From contig PKUO01000002.1 in the NCBI GenBank assembly GCA_002869585.1, positions 190,556 to 254,555 of the forward strand: DNA of 64,000 nucleotides, given 5' to 3'. A program made the translations under genes and the position numbers. The notes beneath the pieces are model-generated. The model saw only the letters and a program-made list of their open reading frames with translations, was not told the origin of the DNA and did not search any database. Positions 28,719 to 37,663 of this stretch are shown here, piece by piece. Source of the DNA: Sedimenticola sp. Its GTDB lineage: Bacteria > Pseudomonadota > Gammaproteobacteria > Chromatiales > Chromatiaceae. Each line of letters starts with the position of its first letter. Position 1 is the first letter of the stretch.

Positions 28719-29660
28719 CTATGCCTGTCGCTGTAGCCAGATCTCAAGCCCCTGCGCACAAAGTCCCAGATCAAGCTCGAGCAACCCCTCGATCTCGCTG
28801 TCGCTCAGTTGACAGCCATGCTCCTCGAGTTTTCTCCTGAAATAGCTGTTTAGCCCGTTGTGTATCGACTGATAGCGATGATCGGGGTCCGCATTCCGGG
28901 CGATATCCACATAGTCATCGATCTGCCGGTGCAGTTCCCTGGCGAATGCTTCTGTCTGCTCGATCCGGCAGAAGTGGGTCAGGTACATCCGTTGGGGTGA
29001 ATAGCTCATCAGGCGATCGAGTGTCTGGTGCCAGGCGTCAGGATCGAATTGCACCGGGGTAGTGGGCAGGAAGACAAAGCCTCCCTGATCGGTGTTGAAT
29101 TCGGGGTAGGAAATACCAAAGGTGTCACCGGTGAAAAATCCCTGGGTCTGCTCATCCCAGAAACAGAGATGGTGGCGCGCATGGCCGGGGGTGTCCAGAC
29201 AGAGTAGCTTGCGTTGGCCAAGGGTCACCTGGTAACCATCTCTGGCCTCGATCACCCGTGATTCCTCTACAGCTTTCAGCTCATCATAATCCCGTTTGAA
29301 GGCCTCCTCGCCATACACGGCAATCGATCCGGCAATCAGTTTGGTCGGATCGATCATGTGGCGTGCGCCATAGGGATGAATGATCAGTTGGGCATTGGGG
29401 AACAGCTCCATCAACTGGCCGGTTGCGCCGGCATGATCGAGATGTACATGGGTGGGCATCACATATTTGACCGCCCCGGGTGAGATGCCTTTCCTTTCCA
29501 GCAACGCCATGATCAGTGGCACCGTGCGAGCGGTACCCGTGTCGATGAATGCTACTTCGCCCTGATCCTCGAGCATGTAGCAGCAGGCCAGGTTGGGGCG
29601 TTGGTAATAGGTTTCAATGCAGGTGATTCCCTGCCCGAGATCCTGATATACGAGTTCCAC
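28719..29660 (-). CDS. MBL-fold metallo-hydrolase
   Basis: This is a 313-residue metallo-beta-lactamase-fold enzyme. The metal motif THVHLDHAG lies near residue 76. The later metal ligands DTPGHARHH near 155 and FTGDTFGIS near 173, with TLTHF-like YLTHFCR near 230, complete the site. A C-terminal helical extension (about 245-313) is unusual in length. The substrate is unknown. The frame is open for 39 more codons, but only to a TTG with no family-like sequence. The chosen GTG has GGAG nine bases upstream. It is divergent from the dodecin gene. Confidence 0.82.
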   Translation of the reverse strand: MELVYQDLGQGITCIETYYQRPNLACCYMLEDQGEVAFIDTGTARTVPLIMALLERKGISPGAVKYVMPTHVHLDHAGATGQLMELFPNAQLIIHPYGARHMIDPTKLIAGSIAVYGEEAFKRDYDELKAVEESRVIEARDGYQVTLGQRKLLCLDTPGHARHHLCFWDEQTQGFFTGDTFGISYPEFNTDQGGFVFLPTTPVQFDPDAWHQTLDRLMSYSPQRMYLTHFCRIEQTEAFARELHRQIDDYVDIARNADPDHRYQSIHNGLNSYFRRKLEEHGCQLSDSEIEGLLELDLGLCAQGLEIWLQRQA

Positions 29661-29824
29661 TGATCTAAGCTCCGCGCCGGTCTGAAATTTATCCACAACC
29701 CTGCCATGAAATGCGGGGGTGAACAAGGGGTGAGCGGTGAGGGAATTGCCAGACTCGATCTGCAGTAGCAATCTCAAGTATCATGCGGCTGTTTAACTGA
29801 TCAATCGTTTACAAAGGATGAGCA

Positions 29825-30031
29825 ATGAGTTCACACACTTACAAGAAAATCGAGCTGGTAGGCACTTCCACGGAGAGTTCAGACAAGGCGGTGGAGAATG
29901 CCTTGGCCAAGGCCGCCGAGACCCTCCATAAAATGGACTGGTTCGAGGTGCAGGAGACGCGCGGCCATATCACGGACGGTAAGGTGGCCCACTGGCAGGT
30001 GGTGATCAAGGTTGGATTCCGGCTCGACTGA
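29825..30031 (+). CDS. Dodecin flavin-binding protein
   Basis: This is a 68-residue protein of the dodecin family, which forms hollow dodecamers that bind flavin pairs as a store or scavenger. The KKIELVGTSTESSDKAVENA start and the ARHWQVVIKVGF-like end (here VAHWQVVIKVGF, with the flavin-stacking Trp) are characteristic. AAAGGA precedes the ATG. Confidence 0.93.
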   Translation: MSSHTYKKIELVGTSTESSDKAVENALAKAAETLHKMDWFEVQETRGHITDGKVAHWQVVIKVGFRLD

Positions 30032-30075
30032 ACGATGTGCTGATCGGCCCGGCGCAGCGGCGCCGGGGTTGATGC

Positions 30076-31713
30076 CTACCCCGTATGAGACGTATCAGGA
30101 TTGAGCGGCGGCAGCTTTTGTACTGAGTGCTTGCGCTTGAGGCGGTTCGCCTGCAATGGGCGGGGCTTGAGCTGCTGCCGAAAGCGTTTTTTCCAATCAT
30201 CGAACTCCACCGGTTTCCCGCCGTACACCGAAGCATCCAGCTCATGCATCAGTTGCGCCATCTGGCGCTGATCGGAGTCGTGAATGGCGGCCAGCTGTTC
30301 TCCCAGCGCGACCAGAGGCAGATAGGGAGATATGCCAAGATGCTTGTTGGCAAGAAACCTGAGCATATAGGTCCAGACCTCGGGGTCGCTCTCGCCATCC
30401 ACCACCTTGACACAGAACCAGAGGCGAAACGAGCGGGGCAGGTTGCGGACGAAGATTTGTCGTACCTTCTGCAGGCGTCGAATCGGCGATATCCAGGCCA
30501 TCAGGTCACGAAACTGACTGAAGGCGAAGGTACCTACAATGGCAACCTCTTCCTCGACCACCTGAACGAAGCGTTTCTTTCTGAGCCAGGCGAGAATCCA
30601 GAAGCCGATGGTGAAAGCGAAGGCGGCCACCAGCGGTGACCAGAGCAGAATGGTTGATGCCCCGGGAAACAGATCCGTGATGGGGTTGTCATCCTCGCCC
30701 AACTCGCCACGGGTGACGATCTGCTTGATCGGCACTGTGGTGATCTCGGCACGGTCGCTGTCTACGTTCCACCAGGGGATACTGAGCTCGGGAATCTGCA
30801 GCTTGCCGCCGTATTGTGGCACCAGGGTAAAGCGTTCGCTGCGGCTGCCCATCAGCAGTTTTCCATCCGGTGAAAGCCGCCCCTTGGACTCGGTCTCTTC
30901 CCGGTATATGCGGAAGGCATCGCTCTTCAGGTGTGGTTCGATGGATGGCAGCTGATTGCCGGTGATGCCAATGGCCGAGATATCTATCACCAGGCCAATC
31001 GGCTTGCCCGCTTCCGGTTTGTCGGCATCCTCCAGATAGGCCTGCAGGAGCAGACCGTTTAGCGGCAGCCAGGGCCTCACCGCATCATTCGCGGGTTTTA
31101 CCTCCAGGCGTATTGGATCACCCGATTCGATAGTGAACGCCTGGCTGGAGGCCGTGGCAAAGTTGCCGCTGACCGACAGGGGCGGGATGATCAGGGTCCC
31201 GGATCGCAGCGGTGTCAGGGAATAATGGTACTGATTGACGATACTTTTCGCCTTTGAACTGGCAATCGGACCATCCAGGAGCTTTATTGCCACACCATCC
31301 AGGGCAGGCAGTTTTACCTGCAGGGCGCCGAGATTACCCTCGCTGATGACACGCAGGGTAAGCACCAGGTTTTGCTGGATGTAGGGAGTGTAACTGGATA
31401 ACTTGGTTTCAACACTGGGCGGTTTTTGACGGGTTTGCGGGGCTGCCTGTTGATAGCCAGGTGCGGCAGGCTGGGTCCACTGTTGATAGGGATATTGTTG
31501 GGGCGCATAGCCTTGTTGCTGGGCAGGGGCTTGCGGCGTCTGGGCTTTGGGTTGCTGCGGTTGCTGTCGTTGGGGCGCATAGGGATAGCCGTAACCCGGA
31601 TAGTAGGGGTAGGGGGCTTGCTGGGCGACGCTGAGCGATCCATAAGCGAACAGGCCCAGGGCCACTATTGCGAACAGATTATGCAGTATCCGATTGCTAG
31701 AGATTGGTTGCAT
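30076..31713 (-). CDS. batD: BatD-like protein with Tyr/Pro/Gln-rich N-terminal region
   Basis: This is a 545-residue membrane-anchored periplasmic protein of the Bat (aerotolerance) system. A signal peptide ending near SVAQQ leads into about 60 residues dominated by Tyr, Pro, Gln and Gly (PYYPGYGYPYAP and later QQYPYQQW). The oxygen-tolerance domain follows, with beta-sandwich segments (VETKLSSYTPYIQQNLVLTL near 100). A transmembrane helix near 360-380 and a charged cytoplasmic tail complete it. It is the last gene of the moxR-bat operon. The ATG follows the upstream stop by five bases; an overlapping GTG is an alternative. Its low-complexity segment resembles the sulfur-globule-like protein at 5685. 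Confidence 0.82.
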   Translation of the reverse strand: MQPISSNRILHNLFAIVALGLFAYGSLSVAQQAPYPYYPGYGYPYAPQRQQPQQPKAQTPQAPAQQQGYAPQQYPYQQWTQPAAPGYQQAAPQTRQKPPSVETKLSSYTPYIQQNLVLTLRVISEGNLGALQVKLPALDGVAIKLLDGPIASSKAKSIVNQYHYSLTPLRSGTLIIPPLSVSGNFATASSQAFTIESGDPIRLEVKPANDAVRPWLPLNGLLLQAYLEDADKPEAGKPIGLVIDISAIGITGNQLPSIEPHLKSDAFRIYREETESKGRLSPDGKLLMGSRSERFTLVPQYGGKLQIPELSIPWWNVDSDRAEITTVPIKQIVTRGELGEDDNPITDLFPGASTILLWSPLVAAFAFTIGFWILAWLRKKRFVQVVEEEVAIVGTFAFSQFRDLMAWISPIRRLQKVRQIFVRNLPRSFRLWFCVKVVDGESDPEVWTYMLRFLANKHLGISPYLPLVALGEQLAAIHDSDQRQMAQLMHELDASVYGGKPVEFDDWKKRFRQQLKPRPLQANRLKRKHSVQKLPPLNPDTSHTG

Positions 31714-31718
31714 CAGGG

Positions 31719-33179
31719 TCACCAGGGTCTGGGTTCATGCAGGGGGCCGCCGCTCTTTTGTATCAGGCGCTGCTCCTCCAGCAGGAACTGTCCCCGCAAC
31801 AGCACGGCCGGATCGCCTTCTATCTGGTTCAGCCATTGTTCCATCAACAGCGTCGTCTGATTCTTGTTGCTGCCCGTGCCATCCTCGCGGCTTTCCCCCT
31901 CGGGCTGGTCGCCTTTCGGGTCGGTCGCCTCTCCCTGCTGGTCGAACTCCTCGGCGGCCTGTTCACCCTTGCCTATCTCGCCAGGTTTGAACTCCTCCGG
32001 CGGTGGCGCCATCATGCCAGGTTTCGGGCCTGCCTGGGATTTGTTGCCTTGCTCTTCGCCTTCCTGTTTGTCGCCCAGGCCCTGCTCTTGCTGATCAGGT
32101 CCCTCCTGCTGGGCTGACTTGCCTTGGTCCTGATTCTCGCCAGGGGATTGTTCGTCGGGTTGATCGCCTTCAGGACCAGGCTGGTTTTCCTCCTCGTCGA
32201 GGCCCTTCTTGGCATCCAGTTGCTGTTGATCCTCGCCAGACGACTGCTCGTCGGGTTGGTCGCCTTCCGGTCCGGGTTTGTTTTTATCCTCATCAGGGTT
32301 TTTCTGGGCATCCTGCTGTTGCTCCTGCTGATCACCAGCAGCCGCCCGATCCTCGGATTGGTCATCCTGGTTCTGGCCCTTGTCGGTGGTCTGATCCCCT
32401 TGGCTTTCGCCCTCCTGCTGTTCCTCGGCGCTACCCTGACTCTCGGTTGCGTCATCACCGGCACTCCCCTCGGACGGTTCCTCCTGCCCCTCTCCGGATG
32501 AGCTTTCCTGCTGTGCGCCGCTTTCTGATGATTCGCTGTCCTGTTGATCGCCGCTGGCGTCCTGTTGTTGCTCACTGCTCTCGCCACTGCTGCTCTGTTC
32601 AGATTCGGATTGATCGCCGGACTGTTTTTGCTCGGATTCCTGATCGCCGGATTCAGATTCTTGCTTCTCAGATTGATCACCGGAATCCTGCTTTTCGCTT
32701 TCTTGCTGTTCCTTCCCCTCTTCCTTTTTCTGCTCCTGCTGCTCTTTCTTCTTCTGTTCCTGCTTCTGTTCCAGTTGTTCCAGGGCCTGCGGGTCTGTCT
32801 GCGCCAGCATGGCCTTGGCGAGCTGCAGGTTGTATTGGGCATCCTCATGGTCAGGCTGGCGATCCAGTGCGGCCAGATAGGCGCTGGCGGAGGCCTCGTA
32901 TTCACCGAGCTGATACTGGGTATTGCCCAGGTTGTAGAGGGCTTCGGTTTTTACCGACTCGCGTTCCACCTGAGAAAACTCCTGGGCGGCGGACGGGTAG
33001 TCTCCATCCCGATAATGGGCAACGCCGCGGCGATAGCTGTCAGCAAAGGTTGAGGCGGCCGCGTTGTACTCACCCTTGGCGAAGTGTTCGAGCCCGAGCT
33101 GTTCGCTGTTCTTCAGCCAGTCGGCCTGAACCAGGGTAGGGCTGGAAACCAGAAGGATCAGTGGGATTAATCGGATCAT
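31719..33179 (-). CDS. batC: TPR protein of the Bat operon (BatC-like) with long disordered acidic region
   Basis: This is a 486-residue exported protein. A signal peptide (IRLIPLILLVSS) precedes two or three TPR-like repeats (about 25-125, for example YNLGNTQYQLGEYEASASAYLAAL). Then comes a region of about 290 residues made almost only of Gln, Glu, Ser, Asp, Gly and Lys, which must be disordered. Within it is a 32-residue tandem duplication. The C-terminus regains order with MEQWLNQIEGDPAVLLRGQF, the conserved tail motif of this Bat subfamily. The ATG overlaps the batB stop (ATGA). A scaffold for Bat protein interactions is inferred. Confidence 0.82.
   Translation of the reverse strand: MIRLIPLILLVSSPTLVQADWLKNSEQLGLEHFAKGEYNAAASTFADSYRRGVAHYRDGDYPSAAQEFSQVERESVKTEALYNLGNTQYQLGEYEASASAYLAALDRQPDHEDAQYNLQLAKAMLAQTDPQALEQLEQKQEQKKKEQQEQKKEEGKEQQESEKQDSGDQSEKQESESGDQESEQKQSGDQSESEQSSSGESSEQQQDASGDQQDSESSESGAQQESSSGEGQEEPSEGSAGDDATESQGSAEEQQEGESQGDQTTDKGQNQDDQSEDRAAAGDQQEQQQDAQKNPDEDKNKPGPEGDQPDEQSSGEDQQQLDAKKGLDEEENQPGPEGDQPDEQSPGENQDQGKSAQQEGPDQQEQGLGDKQEGEEQGNKSQAGPKPGMMAPPPEEFKPGEIGKGEQAAEEFDQQGEATDPKGDQPEGESREDGTGSNKNQTTLLMEQWLNQIEGDPAVLLRGQFLLEEQRLIQKSGGPLHEPRPW
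32136..32327 (-). repeat. Imperfect 96-base tandem repeat inside batC
   Basis: Two consecutive units (about 32136-32231 and 32232-32327) encode closely similar 32-residue blocks containing the shared core PGPEGDQPDEQS. The units differ at many third positions, so the duplication is not very recent. Confidence 0.7.
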
Positions 33180-34204
33180 CCGGCTTTCCCCTTGGGCAGA
33201 TGTCGCGACCGGCGAAAGAACGGTACCAGCAGCAGCATTGCGGCGATCACCAGCCAGTAGAAACGCTCGTTCCAAACCTGGGTGGTCTCCTGTTCCATCG
33301 CCTTGGCATCGGCCTGGGCGGTGATGCTGCGGATGATGGTTTGGGTATCCTCGTCGCGGAAATCAGCGCTGAGGTAGATGCCCCCTCCCGCCTGTGCCAA
33401 GGCCTGCAGGCCGGCCTCATCCAGCGGTGATTCCACGGTCTCGCCCTGGGCGTTGGTCAGAAAGCGTCCCATGACACCTGGAACGGGTCCTCCCCCAGGA
33501 GTGCCGATGCCCAGGACATGAATTCTGATATCTTCCGAAGCCAGTTTCCGTGCCTGCTCGAGAAGTCCCTGATCGGCGAAATCACCGTCACTGATGATCA
33601 GGATGTTGCGGCTGTTCTCTTCGGGCTGGCCGGCCAGCAGGAGTTTCGCCTTCTCCAGTGCATCCGCCAGACGACTACCCTGCAGTTGCACCAGGCTGGT
33701 TGAGATCGCCGGCAGCCGGCTCAGGATCGCATCGCTATCCTCGGTGATGGGCGACATCACATGGGCAATGGAGGCGAAGGCGATCAGGCCGATAGCGATG
33801 CCACGATTCTGGGAGAGCAGGTCCTCCACCTCCTGGCGGGCGCGGGCGATGCGTGATGGCCGCACGTCAGTCACCTCCATGGAACGGGAGATATCCAGCA
33901 ATACCACCAGGTTGGCCCCGGGGCTGAACAGTCGAATCTGCATGGCGTCCCATCTCGGGCCGGCCATGGCCAGTGTCAACAGCACCCAGAGTGCAACCCA
34001 ACGCGAGAAGTGCTGCCAGCGCTCCCGGCTTTTGAGTTCCCGGCTGCCGGTGAGATGGGGCAGCAGGTGCGGGTCGGCATACAGCTTCAGGCGGGCTGCT
34101 CGTCCATGGGCATGACTCCTGCGCAGCCACATCGCCACCGGCAGGATCAGCAGCAGCGCCAGCAGCCACCAGGGTTGGGCAAAGTGAAAACTCCACTCAG
34201 TCAC
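33176..34204 (-). CDS. batB: BatB-like von Willebrand factor A domain protein
   Basis: This is a 342-residue membrane protein. Hydrophobic segments lie near residues 12-28 and 57-75 and again at the C-terminus (about 310-330). In between is a VWA domain with the metal-ion site LDISRSM (DxSxS) near residue 93, and the later GDFADQG Asp. The start is GTG with GGGAGG five bases upstream and overlaps batA by eight bases. It works with BatA, the TPR protein and the MoxR ATPase; the system is tied to stress resistance or metalloprotein maturation in other bacteria. Confidence 0.9.
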   Translation of the reverse strand: MTEWSFHFAQPWWLLALLLILPVAMWLRRSHAHGRAARLKLYADPHLLPHLTGSRELKSRERWQHFSRWVALWVLLTLAMAGPRWDAMQIRLFSPGANLVVLLDISRSMEVTDVRPSRIARARQEVEDLLSQNRGIAIGLIAFASIAHVMSPITEDSDAILSRLPAISTSLVQLQGSRLADALEKAKLLLAGQPEENSRNILIISDGDFADQGLLEQARKLASEDIRIHVLGIGTPGGGPVPGVMGRFLTNAQGETVESPLDEAGLQALAQAGGGIYLSADFRDEDTQTIIRSITAQADAKAMEQETTQVWNERFYWLVIAAMLLLVPFFRRSRHLPKGKAG

Positions 34205-35240
34205 CGGCGCCTCCCGCTGTTCTGACCCGTGCTTCGGGGAGCAGTCCCAGGAGCAACAGGGTCGCCAGAGCCACGCCCAGCGGCCAGCGATAGAGCGGGT
34301 GGGGGATCAGTACGGTACGCTGTTCGGCTTCGGTCTTCTCCAGTGTGTCGATCTCCTCATAGATCTTTTCCAGGGCCTGGGTGTTGGTTGCGCGAAAGTA
34401 GGCGCCGCCGGTCTGTTGGGCAATCTTCTTCAGGGTTGCCTCATCCAGTCCGATATCCGATTCATTGCGGTATTGGCCATCCGAGCCGCGAATCATCACC
34501 TCGGTCTTGTTACTGCCAACGCCGATGGCGTAGATGCGTATCCCTTCCAGGGCGGCCATACGTGCCGACTCCAGCGGTGGGATCAGACCGGCGGTATTCT
34601 CGCCGTCGGTGACCAGCAGCAGCACCCGGGAACCCTCGGGCCGCTCCCGCAGCTTTTTAACCCCCAGGCCGATCGCATCGCCCATGGCTGTGGCATTACC
34701 GGCCATACCCGGTTCGATCTCCTGCAGAATTCGGTGAACGGCCTTGATATCCAGGGTCAGTGGCGACAGGGTAAAAGACTGGTTGCCGAACACTATCAGG
34801 CCGACCCGATCCCCCTGGCGGTTCTGAATGAAGCGGCCCATCACACCCTTGACCACCGCCATGCGGCTGATCGGGCGGCTGTCCTTGCTGAAGTCGAGGG
34901 CAGTCATGGAGCGTGAGGTGTCAACCGCAAGCATCAGGTCATAGCCCTCGGTTTTCAGTTCCGTGTAGGGTTCCAGCCACTGCGGGCGCATGGCAGCCAG
35001 GGTCAGGGTAATCCACAGCAGGGATAACAGCAGCAGATGGGCCTTTCCGGCAATGGCCATCCGCGGGCGGCGGGTATTGAAGCTGGCTTCCAACTGCTGT
35101 AATGCGGGGTGGCGCAAAGTAGTGCGAATACCCGGTTCGCTCTGTTCCTGCTGTCCGCGGGCCAGTCTTGGCCAAAGCAGTGCGGCTGCCACGGGCAGAA
35201 GCAGCAATAGCGCCATCCAGGGCCAGTGGAAACTAAACAT
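34197..35240 (-). CDS. batA: BatA-like von Willebrand factor A domain protein
   Basis: This is a 347-residue inner-membrane protein. It has an N-terminal hydrophobic segment, a second one near 67-85, a VWA domain and a C-terminal helix. The metal-ion-dependent adhesion site reads AVDTSRSMTALDF near residue 106, and LVTDGENTAG carries the later Asp near 212. It starts with ATG and overlaps the DUF4381 gene by eight bases. Two VWA proteins side by side, followed by a TPR and a BatD protein, is the standard Bat layout. Confidence 0.9.
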   Translation of the reverse strand: MFSFHWPWMALLLLLPVAAALLWPRLARGQQEQSEPGIRTTLRHPALQQLEASFNTRRPRMAIAGKAHLLLLSLLWITLTLAAMRPQWLEPYTELKTEGYDLMLAVDTSRSMTALDFSKDSRPISRMAVVKGVMGRFIQNRQGDRVGLIVFGNQSFTLSPLTLDIKAVHRILQEIEPGMAGNATAMGDAIGLGVKKLRERPEGSRVLLLVTDGENTAGLIPPLESARMAALEGIRIYAIGVGSNKTEVMIRGSDGQYRNESDIGLDEATLKKIAQQTGGAYFRATNTQALEKIYEEIDTLEKTEAEQRTVLIPHPLYRWPLGVALATLLLLGLLPEARVRTAGGAGD

Positions 35241-35772
35241 CCTGTGGCTCCGGTTGGCCGGCGATGATCTGTTTTCGGCGGCTGTGTGCGACCAGTTGCA
35301 GTGCCGCTTTGATCAGGCGCTGCAGTTTCTGCTGATGGCTTTCGGCAGGGGGTGGCGCATAGGGCAGGATCAGCAGGATGTCGGCTTCACTGCGCCAGTC
35401 AAAACCGTTCGGATCGGAATTTGCCAGCCAGTTGAGCCAGTCGTTACCGTTCAGGTTGGCGATCTGTTTACGGCCATGCCGGGCGATGGCGATGCGGCGC
35501 AGAATTTCCGAGAGTTCCGCCGCGACCTTTTTGTCAGGCATGGTCCGGGCGTTGCGGCGTAGCCTGACCAGGGCCTTGCGCGCCTCGCCACGCCAGCTCC
35601 CGGGAGGGTATTTGATCAGCCGACGGGTCAGCAGGGTGATGGTTAGCAACAGTACCATTGCGCCGATGATCAGCAGCCACCAGCCCGGGGCCAGCGGCCA
35701 CCAGGAGACGGCGTCGAGACCGTGGATATCGCGCAACTGGGTGATCATGGTGTCGGGCATGACTTCAGCCAT
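35233..35772 (-). CDS. DUF4381-family membrane protein
   Basis: This is a 179-residue protein with one transmembrane helix (WWLLIIGAMVLLLTITLL, about 30-48) following the short LRDIHGLDAVSWWPLAPGWW start typical of DUF4381. The rest is a cytoplasmic helical domain with the LAAELSEILRRIAIARHGR-like segment, then NGNDWLNWLAN. Its molecular role is unknown, but the family is found between the DUF58 and VWA genes in MoxR-Bat operons, as here. The ATG overlaps the DUF58 stop by one base. Confidence 0.85.
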   Translation of the reverse strand: MAEVMPDTMITQLRDIHGLDAVSWWPLAPGWWLLIIGAMVLLLTITLLTRRLIKYPPGSWRGEARKALVRLRRNARTMPDKKVAAELSEILRRIAIARHGRKQIANLNGNDWLNWLANSDPNGFDWRSEADILLILPYAPPPAESHQQKLQRLIKAALQLVAHSRRKQIIAGQPEPQDV

Positions 35773-36692
35773 CAGCGCAGAATCCTCGTTCTGGCGCTCT
35801 GCTTCATGCCGCGCATCAGGGAGTCGTGGACGTCATCGCTGGTGTTGACCGGGATGAAGGGTATGCCCAGCCGGTTGGCCGTGCCGAGCAGGTTGTGCCG
35901 GTTGGTTTGCCAGGTCGCCTGATACCTGGCGGCGCCTTCGGCATCATCGGTATCGATCTCAACCAGGTTGCCGGCACTGTCGCTGAACAGCGCCCGGCCC
36001 ATTTTTGGCAGCGACTTGTCGGCGGGATCATCCACCGGGATCAGAATCAGGGTGTGTCGCTGGCAGAGCCTGCCCAGGGTTGATTCCAGGCTGGCGGTCT
36101 CCCGGTTGAAGTCGGCGATGACAAAGATCAGGCTGCCGGTGGCGGTGCCCTTGTCGGTTCGCTGCAGGGCGTCGAGCAGGGGGTCCTTGATGCTGCTGCC
36201 CTCAGAGGAAGGGCGTGAGAGTGATTCGAGCAGACGCCACAGGGCGCGCCGGTCCTTGGTCGGGCGAAAATGCCTGGGTCCACTGGCGGTGTCGCCAAAC
36301 AGCAGCCCCCCGACCCGGTCATTCAGGCCGCTGGCGGCCCAGCCCAGCAGGGCGGCGGCCCTGGCCGCCTGTATCGATTTGAAGGTGCCGCGGGTGCCGA
36401 AATCCATATGCGGGCCCTGGTCGACGCAGAGTACGACGCTGCGCTCCCGTTCCTCGCGGAAAATCTTGAGGTGGGGGGCATTGGTGCGCGCGGTTACCTT
36501 CCACTCCATGTTGCGGATGTCATCGCCTTCGCGGTACTCCCTTACCTCATCGAAATCGAGGCCGGTGCCCCTGAATACCGAGGCGTAGAGTCCGCTAAAG
36601 GATGAATTGACCAGATGGTGAGATGCCAGCCCCAGGGTATGGGCCTGGTGCCGCAGCTCCAGCAGGTCGTCAAGGCGTGGGTGCAGGGCCAT
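35772..36692 (-). CDS. DUF58-domain protein of the MoxR operon
   Basis: This is a 306-residue cytoplasmic VWA-like protein. The DUF58 signature GLDFDEVREYREGDDIRNMEWKV is present in two halves near residue 45-68. The domain continues with FREERERSVVLCVDQG near 80 and FVIADFN near 198. Such proteins act with MoxR AAA+ ATPases in assembling or activating partner proteins. The ATG has GGGAG six bases upstream and lies 14 bases after the moxR stop. The frame stays open for another 79 codons, but those overlap moxR and are not family-like. Confidence 0.88.
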   Translation of the reverse strand: MALHPRLDDLLELRHQAHTLGLASHHLVNSSFSGLYASVFRGTGLDFDEVREYREGDDIRNMEWKVTARTNAPHLKIFREERERSVVLCVDQGPHMDFGTRGTFKSIQAARAAALLGWAASGLNDRVGGLLFGDTASGPRHFRPTKDRRALWRLLESLSRPSSEGSSIKDPLLDALQRTDKGTATGSLIFVIADFNRETASLESTLGRLCQRHTLILIPVDDPADKSLPKMGRALFSDSAGNLVEIDTDDAEGAARYQATWQTNRHNLLGTANRLGIPFIPVNTSDDVHDSLMRGMKQSARTRILR

Positions 36693-36706
36693 CAGCGACT
36701 CCCGGA

Positions 36707-37663
36707 TCAGGGGATTGCGACCAGTTCCAGCAGACGCGCGACAAAGTCGTCGTTGGTGACGCCTTCGGCCTCGGCCTCGAAGGTCAGCAGTATTCTGTGG
36801 CGCAGGATTTCCGGGGCTACCGCCTGGATGTGCCCCGGCGAGACGAAGTCCTGACCCTCGAGCCAGGCCTGGGCTCTGGCACAGCGGGCGAGGGCAATAC
36901 TGGCGCGGGGCGATGCCCCAAAGCGACACCAGCGTCCCAGGGTTTCATCGTAGCTGCCGGGGTTGCGGGTGGCCTGGACAATATCGACGATGTAGCTGTT
37001 GAGCTTCGGGTCGAGATAGAGCTCAGCAACATTCTTGCGCATGGCAAAAAGCTTGGTCTGGCTGAGCGGAGTCTTGGGTGGTTTGGGCGCTGCCCCCTGT
37101 TGCTGGTTGTCGAGATCGAGAATCGCAAGCTCTTCATCGCGATTCGGATAGTCCACCCATACCTGCATCAGGAAGCGGTCGAGTTGCGCCTCGGGCAGAT
37201 GGTAGGTCCCCTCCTGTTCAATGGGGTTCTGGGTGGCCAGTACCATGAACAGTTCAGGCAGGGGGTAGGTGCGATGTCCGACCGTGATCTGATGTTCACC
37301 CATGGCCTCCAGCAGTGCCGACTGTACCTTGGCGGGCGCGCGGTTCACCTCGTCGGCGAGCAGGATGTTGTGGAACAGGGGGCCGGGACGGAATTCAAAT
37401 TCACCTTTTTCATGGCGGTAGATGTCAGTGCCGACCAGGTCTGAGGGCAGTAGATCGGGGGTGAACTGAACCCGGTGAAAATCGCCTTCAATCGCCTCGG
37501 AGAGGGCCTTTACCGCGGTGGTTTTGGCCAGTCCCGGCATGCCCTCCACCAGCAGATGGCCGTCGCTCAACAGACAGATCAGCATGCTGTCTATCAGTTT
37601 CTGCTGGCCGATTACACGGGATGCAAGGTGCTCCCGCACCGGGTCAAGATCTGTGGGATTCAT
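36707..37663 (-). CDS. MoxR-family AAA+ ATPase
   Basis: This is a 318-residue ATPase. Walker A is EGMPGLAKT near residue 40, Walker B LLADEVNRAP near 101, then the sensor-1 ATQNPIEQEGTYHLPEAQLDRF region near 155. These are hallmarks of the MRP branch of MoxR chaperone-like ATPases. It leads the operon moxR-DUF58-DUF4381-batA-batB-batC-batD, in which the ATPase remodels or inserts cofactors into proteins recognised by the VWA subunits. Confidence 0.93.
   Translation of the reverse strand: MNPTDLDPVREHLASRVIGQQKLIDSMLICLLSDGHLLVEGMPGLAKTTAVKALSEAIEGDFHRVQFTPDLLPSDLVGTDIYRHEKGEFEFRPGPLFHNILLADEVNRAPAKVQSALLEAMGEHQITVGHRTYPLPELFMVLATQNPIEQEGTYHLPEAQLDRFLMQVWVDYPNRDEELAILDLDNQQQGAAPKPPKTPLSQTKLFAMRKNVAELYLDPKLNSYIVDIVQATRNPGSYDETLGRWCRFGASPRASIALARCARAQAWLEGQDFVSPGHIQAVAPEILRHRILLTFEAEAEGVTNDDFVARLLELVAIP

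Noticed and set aside
32136-32327. Repeat array that might be a CRISPR or intergenic repeat
   Set aside because: The two units are imperfect, in frame and inside batC, and code for similar peptide blocks. There are no spacers or cas genes.
32003-33139. 378-codon open frame opposite the Bat-operon TPR gene
   Set aside because: It is the antisense of a Gln/Glu/Ser-rich repeat region, which by composition lacks stop codons on the other strand. The opposite gene has a signal peptide, TPR repeats and a conserved tail.
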